Source: Climacium dendroides (taxonomy: Eukaryota; Streptophyta; Bryopsida; Hypnales; Climaciaceae). Taken from it: a stretch of DNA of 64,000 nt. Positions 1-10,984 of the stretch are shown piece after piece. Position 1 is the first letter of the stretch, and each line of letters begins with the position of its first letter. The notes under the pieces are model-generated. The model made no database searches and had not been told where the DNA came from. It saw only the letters and a list, made by a program, of their open reading frames with translations. A program made the position numbers and the translations under genes. The stretch covers positions 20,565,345 to 20,629,344 of the forward strand of contig OX467089.1 in the NCBI GenBank assembly GCA_950106755.1, in the 5' to 3' direction.

Positions 1-687
1 CGTATTGTCCGCAGCAGAAGCTGCCACATCGGCGGCGAGAAGCTCCGCCACGACGGCGGTGAGGTTATTCTCGGCCGCGTAGTGAAGCGCGGTCCTGCCA
101 CGGCTGTCCCTCGCGGTCAAAAACCCTAACCCGTTCGTTGCAGATGCATTCACGAGCAAGCGCACGACTTCCCATTTCGAATCAGTCTTGCTCGTAGCAT
201 TTCCATCCCCACAAGCGCAATGGAGCGCAGTCCGATGATCAAGCGTCGTGGCAGTCAAAGCCACGCGACGGTCACGCAAAAGAGACTCCACGAGGTCGGA
301 ACGCGATAAGGAACACGCCAAGTGCAGCGGTGTCAACCCCTTTGTGCAAACCACATTGAGGTCGACCTCGGGAAGTGTTAGCAATAGGTGTAAGACGTCT
401 GTCCCGCGCAGCACCGCCGCGTGCAGCAGCGTCGTGGGAGCGCCGCGGGAGGGATTCTCCGGGACGGGGTTGTTGACGTTTTGGCGAATCTCGGTGTGTG
501 AAAGGAATGCCCGGCAGACGCCTACGTCGGGATTGCGAATGATCGCGCGTTGACAGGCGATGAGGCCTGCATCCCGCGCGATGAGCGATCCGGGGGGTAA
601 GCGGTAGAACCAGTCGAGTACCTCTTGCTCACTCGCAACATGCGCAATGCTACAGAGGGACTCCACGGAGTCCATTTCCGCAACAAC
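1..687 (-). CDS. Ankyrin-repeat protein, exon open to the window edge
   Basis: The reverse strand is open for 229 codons from a likely splice acceptor (T-rich tract then TTTTTTGCAG, exon from 687) to base 1, where the gene leaves the window. A possible start codon, ATG at 675, opens MDSVESLCSIAHVASEQEVL, but translation may begin in an upstream exon. After a helical leader of about 80 residues come at least four ankyrin repeats, with cores TTLLHAAVLRGTDVLHLLL, GLTPLHLACSLSRSDLVESLL, RTALHCACGDG and RTALHYAAENNLTAVVAELL. Ankyrin repeats bind protein partners. The inverted paralogue at 59-61 kb ends in a multi-span membrane domain, so this gene probably encodes a membrane-anchored ankyrin protein whose C-terminus lies to the left of the window. 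No frameshift or stop is seen. The family is confident; the exact start and the role are not. Confidence 0.8.
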
Positions 688-1320
688 CTGCAAAAAATGA
701 AGGTTACATCTTCAACTATATGTTGCACAGGCTATCATACTCTTGGATGCAAGGCTATGGTGGTAATGTTGGATATGCTACATGAGGCTTTCATCATTCT
801 TCAACGCGATGTCTATTGATGGTACTATGTCACTATCTGCGAAGCTGTTAACATCGAATCCAAGCCTTGGCTATGGCGGTGACCATTCTTCTAGTTCCTC
901 GATCGAACTGAAAACTGCTCGGAAAGAATTCTCGCTACGAATGTTTGATAAGAGGCTGCTTGGGTTCCATCTTTTCAACATTTTCAAATGAACTTTGACA
1001 TAGTTTGTCAAACTAGCTCTTCATTACGTTGCTCTTGAAACCAGAGTGATTCTACTTCCAAAGGGCCTGCAAACTGAAGCAAGAATCAAGGACCCAGTAA
1101 GGAAATCCTAAACAAGACCGTCAACAAAGAACAAAATTGGGTACTGGCCAACTACAACACATGTGGGTACAAAGCGTGGACTTGATTGCATGTACATGAT
1201 TGCTTGAACATGATTGCGTATTAAGATACCAGCATGGAAATTGCGGGATGCGATTGACAATCGCTTCCACGTCGACTGACCAGTCGACTGGAATCAATGC
1301 TACAAATTCTTGGGTCATCG
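688..1320 (-). other. 5' region of the ankyrin gene, conserved in its paralogue
   Basis: This stretch is intron and possibly upstream exon of the ankyrin gene. Parts of it match the sequence just upstream of the inverted copy (59110-59455), about 290 bp longer here. An open stretch at 1121-1318 (-) begins MTQEFVALIPVDWSVDVEAI. Its segment VEAIVNRIPQFPC is identical in the other copy, where the frame then stops, so this may be a first exon. A second conserved patch (about 700-820) reads better on the opposite (+) strand as KVTSSTICCTGY followed by MVVMLDMLHEAF, resembling a fragment of a PPR-type helical repeat. Neither reading is secure. Confidence 0.4.
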
Positions 1321-4300
1321 CACGCCAACTGTCAAAAGAGGTGCAGTGAAGGTTTTAGTCTAAAAGCCATGCCTTTTCTTCTTCATTTTTGAAGAAGCCA
1401 ATGTGGTGATATAAAATATTATACTGGTGCTCCAAATTTCAACGTTCATCCACATGTTGCACGTATTGGTCCCAACAATCCCAGAACCTATTAACTCTTA
1501 AACATCCACAAGGACGTTTGGTGTCTAATGGATGACACAAAATCTTTCTCATAGGATAGAAATGCAACAGTTCATCCTCATAATATTGTTGTGAAAAGAG
1601 AAGGGTCTTCTATAGTAGTTTGACTTCAAATGAGTCCTTTTGCAATTTTTTAACGATAATTCACACTAAAGGGATGATTCCAATCATTACAATGTCTGTA
1701 CACTCCAAAAAAAAGTGTTAAGTCCAATTGTGGAGTTATTTAGCAACTCAAAGGAAGAGCCCATTTCACTAGGTCAATATTCTTCATAACTTCCAATCAT
1801 GGCCCAAGGTTCTACAAATATTGGCACACCGCACTCTATGTATATATCCCTCAAAATAGTCTAGATAGTTCAAACTTGTCATGCCTGTCGTTGTATCCAA
1901 GACTAGCAAATTCCAAGTATAATGTAGAACTTGAAGAAATTAAGAGATATGAGAGGCTATAGGAATGAATTAGTGCATATAGATTATGAGTCAATGAAAT
2001 ATGAGAAGGTTTATTTTTTCCATCAACTATTGATGGAAATATATTCTTTAAATTACCTCCATCTTGGTCATTTGCCTCCTCAACATCCTCTAAGAATATG
2101 AGTAGCATGTAAATGATACAATGGGCACACTTGGTATTGTACAATGATCTTGAACATTCACAACAACTTAGGCCTTAAAGTCAAGAAGTCTACTTGTGTT
2201 GGTCACTTGACATGTTTAAATGAAGCATGCAATTACTTTAAAAGGCCGTTTAAAAAAACAAGACTAAGTGGTTGTGGGCGCTTTATTCCACCCTTAGAAT
2301 AAAGTGTACACAGGTTCTAATGTTTTCGTTGTATAATTGTCCTAGTGGGTGTCTACAACGTCAAATCCAGTTGTGCCTTCCAAGCAACAGATCTTTGTTG
2401 TTTTGTCTACTTTGAACTTCCCTAATGGCAAATGACTAACAACTCAATGGAAATTAGTACCTAAGATCCGGTTTTGGCTACGACAACCAAAACTAGAGGT
2501 CAAATGGGTTAGTCAAGCAGAAAAGTAAAGCAGATAGAGTTGTAGGGCTTAATTTGCCCTTTCCAAAAGGATAAAGAACTTTGAAATTGACTCAAGTCCC
2601 TACTAGATAACGGCGGATGAAGTTTGGTCCTAACTCTAACATCTAAAACTTCATCCATTGATTGCTAAGTTTCTAACTATTGAAATTGAATTTGGATTTT
2701 TGGATTATTTTTCATTCTAAAATCTCTACCTAATTTATGAGTTTAATCTGATTTGGTCAACTTTGGTTGACTTTCATCCAAATTCCACTTACTTTTGGTT
2801 AAAACTTCATTCTACTCTAACTCTTTCAATATTCATTTAATTCTTAATGTTAAATAGGTTTTGAAATCCTGAAAATATTCTCTTTAAGATTCTATCTTCA
2901 AATTATCCTTTGGTTATCTTTTAACCTTACTTGGTAATTTCTTTGAGGATTTTTATTACTTGGGTAAGTTTGGACTTTACTTTTACTTTAAAGGTAAAAC
3001 AGTTTTATCTTGTTAAATTCTACTTTGACTTTCAGAAAGGTAAATACTTCTTACTTTGGACCTCCTAGGTAAATGTTATTTACAGTGAATTTTGACTGTC
3101 GATCGATTTATCAAAATTCTCACGTAATTTTTTTTTACTGTGTAAATTCAAAATTATTTTGTCTTTCACCTTTTTACTTCTACTTTGACTCTAAATTCTA
3201 AGATTCCTAAAGATTATCTGAAAGATTCTTTTGGATGATTTTTTAATTTTTCATCCAAATTCTACAACTTTTCATCCAAGAGTAAATTTTGATAAATTCC
3301 TTTTACTATTGTGATTATGGTAAATCTTGAATGACTCTAAACCCTACTAGTTGATTTTACCACCGACTATGGTTTTAATCTAATTTCAATCCAAATTCAA
3401 AAGTCGAATCCTATTCTAGTGTAAAAATGCAAGAAATGGAGTAAAAAATATTTAGTTACAAACCTCAATGTTGACTTCTTCTTTGTCAAATGTTGCCGTC
3501 ATGTTGTCAATCGCCCGCTCCATCTCCATTTTCAATATTCTTGGATTTTTGTTGTTTTTTGTAAACTTCTTTCAAACTTAGGACATCCTAAGCTCCATCC
3601 TTTGGCCAATTCTCTTTTCTTTTTCTCACTTCTTTCAAAATAATGTTCTCTTTTTCTTTTGTAGATATTTTTTGGAGAATAAAATCCTACCAAATCTAAC
3701 GCTAAATCTTGGCTAATTTGCTAGGAATCAAACAAAATATTAAGACAAATCTCACTTATCTTCTTCTAGCTAATAACTAATTCTAGAATATTCCTAAAGC
3801 TCAAACATTCTCTCTTTTTGTCTTTTCTCTTTGTCTTTTAATCAAAATAAAATACAAACACTAAAGTCAACTATTCCATTCTAATGACCCAAATTGATTT
3901 TGTGAATCCCTACACTAACCTTCTTCCTAAATACTAACAACCAACTTCAAGTTTTGCAATTGTAACTTGTCTTTGCAAGATTATACAACTTAGAACTTGA
4001 GTGCAATTGAATTTGTGAGTGTCCAAGATGTGAGCAATCAGGGCCAGAGTGCAAGAACTTTCGAATACATGAGCAAGGATTTCAAACAGATGAGTTGCTG
4101 GCTCCGGAGTGAGTTGAGTGGGAAGTCAACCAGGTTGACTTTGATCGTGTAATCTGATTTGATGCTTGGGAGGGCTAAGTGCTGGCTTGCAGCCTAGTTG
4201 GAGATTTGTGTTGGCTTTGATTGGAATTTTCAAAGCTTTGGTTGGAACTTTGGTTCCAATTGCTGGTACTGGACTTGATTTGATGAAATTTGGAAGCTTT

Positions 4301-6839
4301 GGCTTAGGCCCTCGTTGGAAATTTGATGTTGGGCCTAGCTTGGAATTTGGAGCCCTAGTTGGTGGGAGAGTTTCAAGTGTGTAATTCGGTACTAATCTCC
4401 CTTATCTCTTATTTACTCTAATTTGTGGAAAAATCACTCCCTGGCAAGTCTAATCTTCCTTTGAGAAAACCAAAGTAGTGGCTAACTATTAAATCCAAGC
4501 TAAAGAAATTTGTCCATTTTGGTAAGCATGTATGTCAAAAAAAAATGTGGTCTGGTTCCCCCAGTTTACCACTGACTATTCGGCCGGTACCGGGGCTGAA
4601 CTGAGCGCCACCGGCTGTTGGCTGGTCCCAAATTCAGACTTTTTTTTTTTTTTACCAAACCTTGGGTCGTTGTGTCGCCTTACTATACACAAGGTCTCCG
4701 TATGGGGACCCTTTAAACACAAAGCTAATATGGAATTTCACCTAAAGGCAAAGCTCCACCGTTTGGAGGTTTAGGCCCAATTGGAGGTTTAGGCCCAAGC
4801 TAAAATAATAAAGGAACAACTTAATGAATGGGGACACTAGGATAAGTGATAGCATCGCCGTTCGGGATTTTATGCCAAAAGTATTTGGACGGGGGATTTA
4901 TTAAAATACTTAGATACTATGGTTGAGGCAATAGCTTCACTATACGAGGATTTGGGTACTAGAAATTTGGGCAACAAATACTAATTAATAACGTAGAGGT
5001 GGATCTAAGGCAATAGCTTCATCGTGGAATGGTAAGCACGGAGAATAACACAAAGGTTTGACAAAGGAAAATTAAAACTAGGATGGGATCAAGGATGTTA
5101 GAACAACACCATCTACCATGTTAGTGTTAGTATAACAACTATTCCCAAGATGTGTTAGTACAAGAAGTTAGTACAAAAAATCATAACCATAACAAGCTAG
5201 AAGTTTTCCCTAAGCGGCATCGCCAATCATAAGGGAAGAATCCTCTGTAATCATAAGGGATTAGTACAAAATACTCAAGTCCTAACAAGAACTTGAAGGA
5301 ACAACGAATATACTCAAACAAGAGTTAGTACAACCAAAATACGACCAAATCTTTGCCAAAACTTAAAAAAAAAAACAAGGACAAGGACAACAAAAAAGAC
5401 TTGAAGGGACCCTAATGTCCTTCAAGGCATACAAAATAGCAACAAAAGAGATTGAAATGCTCCAAAAACACCATGTTTACAACTTTGGCTCAAAAATGGC
5501 CAAAAGTCCACGTTAATGAACTAACATGTTTACAAAGCCAAAAAATGGCTAGAAGGGGTGTTTTGAAAGGAGAAGAGGTGCCTTTATATACTCTTCCAAG
5601 GGCATCCACCTCCTCTCTTTTTCATAAGGTAAATTTATCACTTTGTATTTTCATCATAATTTTTTCAAATTTTGACTTTTATGTTGGTCCCAAACTCTAA
5701 CTTTTGGAAAAAGACTCCAAATCATAAATGGATTGTGCCATTGGCTTTAGAAGGCCATTTTTAGTCTGAAAAAAAACCCTCCCCTTTTTCCTAAGTCAAA
5801 ACCACACAGATTTTTCTAGTGCTAACTAAACGACCTAAAATGAATAAAAATCCAACTTTTAGAGATCAACTTTTCTATGAAAAATAAATAGCTTAGGCTC
5901 TTTAGTAGCTGTAAGGGAGTAAGAAAAGACCCCACTTTGACCTCAATTTGATTCCGTATGCTCCTGATACACCGGTCAACTCTATGTTTAATCTTCAAAT
6001 TTGCCAATCTTGGAGGATCTTGTCAGTTTTGAGTCTTCTGACTATCGGAATGCTATGAAACTTATTAAAAATCATTATTAACATAAAAAAAGCTATAATA
6101 ATTTTTAATGAGATTTTACCACAATTTGGGTAATTTCTAAGAATCTCTCATCATGGCTTTCAATGGTTGATTGTTCAGAAAAAAATCTTTTGGAGATTAG
6201 AAAAAATTGAGAATTTTCATGGAACTTTTTATGAAATTTCACAAGATATTTGCACATCTGAAGAAAGATAATCAAATCCTGCTATCTCCTTTAACTTTTG
6301 GTAACCAAAAAATCTTTCAAATGGAAGGGAATCTTGGTGAACCGATTGTGCCATTGGACTCCTAGCATATATAATTCCCACCTCAAGTCACCATACTTAG
6401 GCTGTAGATGCCCTTCTTTGGTTCATCTTGAGTTTTCTTCACTTGTAGGCTAATAATTGGGGTTTCTACTATTTCATCGATGGAATGGGAACATTGAAAC
6501 CTCTCTTTGGGAATCTAAACTAGATTTCTTACATAGTTTCTTTAGACCAATTTATCTAGGATTTGTCACAGAAAGGTAGGTATAGACAAGTTGGACAATT
6601 TCTACTAAACACGCTTATTTTATACAATTTTTGGGTTTCTACCCTATTTAAATGCAGGATTTGGTTATAATTAAAGAAAAATGCTCTATTTAGGACCAAA
6701 TGCTATATTGGTATGTGACATCTTTATTTTGGTTATTCATTCTTTTTTGGGATTTTTGTATATAAAATTATATTCAAAATTAATAAAATCCAAAAATAAT
6801 AATTTATGAGTTCCAAGTGACTAAATGGGCACTCACAAT
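1321..6839. other. AT-rich intergenic DNA, no gene seen
   Basis: No reading frame here looks like a protein. The stretch 2650-3480 is T-rich and degenerate, with scattered ATCCAAATT motifs. At 4190-4370 there is a loose internal repetition built on TTGGAANTTTGG. From 4540 to 5740 the base composition changes and looks like transposon debris, but I could not find paired ends, a primer-binding site or polymerase motifs. Confidence 0.5.
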
Positions 6840-9800
6840 GGTGTGGTAATACAATTTCTCCATTCAATGTTAGAGAGAATCTTCCTAAAGACTCTTTATT
6901 GGTGTATAAGATCTATAAGGTCTGTCCTAATTGTGTGAATTTCTACAAGGACAAAATTTACTATATTTTCAATGGATCAGCATGACAAGGGCTTGTATTC
7001 ATCTTGGCACTCACAAACACCATGTTGCAAATGGCATGTGCAGGGAGTCCCTAGATACCATATCATGGCTTATTGCTCAAAAGGTGGAGAAGACACCTAT
7101 AACAAAAATGTCCGCAATTGCGTTGGTTGCTAATAAATAATTTTTGGATACATTCCTTGTTCATATGGGTGATGGCTCCAAAGAATGTTATGGAGAAAGG
7201 CATTGGATGGCATTATGGACAAGTTCCAAATCCTAAGCTCCCCAAATGTTTAGAAAATCATTGCGTCATTTTGAAATACAAGTAAAAGGGGAGAAAAAAT
7301 AGATTGTCTTCTAGTAATGAAGAAATAAGTAAAGATCAAATTCTTTCATAACGGTGTTTTTCTAGGTAAAGGACAACAGGAAGTATACTTTTTTAAGATA
7401 TTGGTTCATGGCCCTAGAAATGGTGTTGATTTGGTGAAGAAAATGCAACCAAGTAGGGATCTCCATAATTGTTGGTTCATGCTTGATCATGTAAAGCATA
7501 TTAAATATTGAACCACAATTGCTTGTCACGTTTATGATTTGGTATATTGCAAAATTATGACTATTGTAGTATAAAATGTACAATACAAAGATACTAAAGG
7601 TCAAGTTATTGTATGGACATGTCTAAACAAAGTTATGGAGAGAAATGGGATTTCTCAGCTTAACTTCAAAGGTTTTATGGCGGATAGTATTCAAGCTGTG
7701 AGTGTTTTTCACTATGAGGCAAAATCCATCCACAAAATTGGCCAAGGAGGAGTGTATAGGACTCTAATCTAAATGCCTTCAAGCAATGGATTTTCCAATT
7801 CTTTTAGTAAATTTTTAGTAAACTAAGTCTAAGTGAAAAATGGGTAGCCTCTCAAACCACTTCCAATTACTCCCTAACATTTCCCACGTATCTTCTCAAG
7901 CATTCTAAGGATGTAGGACAAGTTTCTATGCTAGAATTCTATTCAAAAGTGCCTTTAGAGGCTTAAAACGGCCCCAATTGGACCCTACTTCCCAATTAAA
8001 GCACATACCATAACATGCATTTTTTTTTAGATTCTTCACCCAAGGCAAGTTACATATTCAAGTTCAACATGTATTTGATTTCACAAGATGTTTTATAACA
8101 AAGTGCAATGAAAATTGCAATGAAAATTGCAATTGTCCAATTACAAATGGGGAAGCATATACAAAACCTTCAATTGGCACCTCCTCTTAGAGGCAGCCAA
8201 CCCTCCTTCAAAGAATTGGTCACCATCTCCACCTCCTTGCTCCAAATTGGTTGACACTTCTCTTTTTGGAAAGCAAAATTCACCATCTTCAACCTCCCAA
8301 AGTTTTAGATCCATTGGATATGTCAATCTCTCACAATTAGGCTCCAAAGTAGCAGCTTCAACTCCTTGCAGCAACAGACCTTGCGCCACCAACTTGACCG
8401 CTACCGTTTCATCCAAGCTCCAAATCTACCAAGACTTGGAAGCTAACTTCAAGATGCTCCTATCCTCTAAAATTCACTTCCATTTAGTTTGCCATACTCT
8501 CGAAATAGCCCGCCAAAGTTGGCCGTCTCAAAATCTTGCAGCAGCACACCACTTCTTACAAAATTGGCCACCATTTCTTTTTACTAGCTCCAAATTGGGC
8601 AAGACCGGGCTCATTGTAAAGCTTACTTGAAGTTGCTTTATTGCTTCAAAATTCATCTCTATTTGACCTTCCATACTCTTGAAGTTGCTCGTTGAAGTTG
8701 GCACTCTCAATTGTTGCAGTAGCACCCCCTATCTCCAACATTTTTCCATCTGCCCTAAACTGTTTTCACTTTTCACCCATCTCTTTCCTTCTAGGGTGAA
8801 GACCTACTCAATAAATTGGCTATAGTCCTAATCTAACTCCTTGCAATCATTTTCTAACATCTTTTGTTCAATTCTCCCACTATCTTCATACACCTCTCAT
8901 AAAACATGCACACACCAAAAAAAAATTAGAGGAAGAAGAAGGAACTCCTAACCTTAATTTGCCTTTTAATTACTATTCTTTGTCTAATTGAGTGTTTTTA
9001 TGACGAAGTTAGTGTTTTCCTAATAGTTTTAAATTTACTTACATCTTTTGTGCTTTTCATGTTTAGTATTTTTTTTGGTGATCTTCCATTTATATTTAGA
9101 CTCATTTTCACTTCTAGTCTTTGTTCTCACTAAACTTTTGTATTTCTTACCTTTTTTATATATATTTTTTTGGTTTGCAATTTTGATCTAGTTTTACTTC
9201 CTATGCATAAAAGCCTTTTAACTAATGGTTGTAGTTTAATTTAAAGTACTAACACTTTTGAACTAAAAACTCTTGAATGTTTTTAAATATTTTTCATTAT
9301 ATTAAAAGTGAACCAATATGGTGGTTCACACAAGCCAATTGGAATGTTCTTCAAATTGTTTATGAATCAAGCTATCCATCCATAAAGATGATACACTAGA
9401 AATGCACTTGCTTCTTCCATTGGGTGACATTAATGAAGTAAGACATGGGAAGACTTATCAAACGAGAATTCCATAGTCAACATATTAAACTTTGTAGGGA
9501 TTACAAAGACAAAGAATTTAGAGGAAGCCAAAAGCAGTTTTTTACAGATCAAAGCATGTTCGTACTCTTCTAGTGCAGTGACAAAGGAATCTTTGAAGGA
9601 GTTGGAATTGTGGTTAAGCTTTTGGCACTTCAGATATCAATAATGGGATGGTTTTATGGAAATTATCAGTTTGTAAGGCTCAATTGCTGTACTTCTTACA
9701 TTATATATAAGAGCTTAGTTAGGAAAATACATAATTTTCTTTTCTAACATTTTTACATCTTATAAGACCTGCCATTGGAAGAATTGGCAGATATGTCATC

Positions 9801-10980
9801 ATGCAATTTGTTGGAAAACATCTATAATAAATGGCTACAAGCGTTTGGCAAACATGGCACCGACTTATACGTCACTACCTATGATGATTGGGTTCAAGCA
9901 TTCATGTAGATGACAAACTATTGAGTGTATCTCAATGGTGGTCCTCTAAATTTGGACCATCTCATCACAACTAGAAGTTGAAAAGGGCAGTTGCATCAAT
10001 GTAGGGGAAGAAAATTACAAATGCGTTGTGTAGCATGCCTGGTATTGAAGATTTCTACACTTATATTCCCCATTTGGAAAGAGAAGAAGTCATTGGATCA
10101 TCAGAGTATACGTTTGGACTATCTATTGGATCTAAAGGTGATTCTCATTGCCTAGACAAAATGAAAATTTTGTATCCATGAGTTTAGAGCAAATTTTCTA
10201 AAGTCCCTAATTTAAATGTAATGGATGGTACACCTCAAATGCCTCATGTGAAGCATATGCTTGAGATGGACTGCAATACATTTGAGTGGCACATTGTTTG
10301 CATTTTTGTGAGATTGAGGAGAAAGTGCCATGCAATTCAATCACAAACAAAGGTGAAGTGTACAATGTTTATAGCAAGGGGCTCTAAAGCAACTGCAATT
10401 CCTATATACAAGGGCCAAAAGTAAAAGTTCAAAGTTATAAATATAGAGACATGTGAATTTTGGTTCTGTCTTGATGATATTAAGTGTTGTATGATGGGTC
10501 CTAGGAGGTCTTACATGCTTAGTTGATCCCAAATATGTGGCTATTTTTGGTTGGAAATAATTCATTTTCTGATGAAACAATAATGTTTGAGATTATCATG
10601 TGGACTCATTTAAGACCTCTTCATACTGATAAAGCTCATTCATAGGAACAAAAAGGCTCTCATTGAAGATCATCGAAATCAATTGGGAAGTGCAAGAAAT
10701 GTGACTGCAACTATTCTTAGAGAGAAAATCAGCACTTTGCAATCTGGTAAAAAAACTAACTAGAAGGTGTATCGTATCACTTTGTGCAATTTCCTAGCTT
10801 GTACTTGCTTATACTTTAGTAGCATGGCCTTAGCATCTATTGGAAAACAAGATAATTATGTAAACTGTAAGCATTTGTATTACATCTTTCATTATGTGTG
10901 AAAAATGGACTATAAGAAAGACAAATTCATTCAAGCCCTAAGCCTAAGCATAGATAAAGTGATGACAATTCTTAAAAAAG
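6840..10980 (+). pseudogene. Decayed transposase-like gene with C-terminal SWIM zinc finger
   Basis: Fragments of one long protein can be read in order on the + strand, interrupted by stops, frameshifts and a large insertion at 7697-9330. First comes a Cys/His-rich block (6930-7140: CIHLGTHKHHVANGMCRESL followed by VEKTPITKMSAIALVANK). Next is a block at 7395-7695 (GVDLVKKMQPS, ACHVYD, NFKGFMADS). It resumes at 9336 (NWNVLQIVYESS, then HSQHIKLCRDYKDKEF). At 10800-10874 a SWIM-type finger is legible: Cys-x-Cys, 19 residues, then Cys-x-His (CKHLYYIF). SWIM fingers at the C-terminus are typical of plant Mutator-like transposases and their relatives. I recognise the block pattern as a repeated plant protein family but cannot name the superfamily with certainty. 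It is dead: many stops, and no intact domain. Confidence 0.65.
7697..9330. mobile_element. Solo-LTR-like insertion (1634 bp) with 5-bp target duplication
   Basis: The segment begins TGTGAGTG and ends GGTTCACA, so it has TG..CA termini, and it is flanked on both sides by CAAGC (7692-7696 and 9331-9335). Removing it with one CAAGC restores the coding frame of the host transposase relic across the joint (MADSIQA joined to NWNVLQI). That is direct evidence of a precise insertion. A 5-bp duplication with TG/CA ends is the signature of LTR retrotransposons. No gag or pol motifs are present, so it is a solo LTR or a small non-autonomous element. A 167-codon open frame inside (8127-8630) has biased composition and no family resemblance. 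An internal duplication of about 180 bp (8455-8730) is visible. Confidence 0.8.
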
Positions 10981-10984
10981 CCAA

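Noticed and set aside
8127..8630. 167-codon open frame on the + strand
   Set aside because: It lies wholly inside the LTR-like insertion, has biased Ser/Pro composition, overlaps a comparable antisense frame and shows no domain. It is a chance frame in an internally duplicated LTR.
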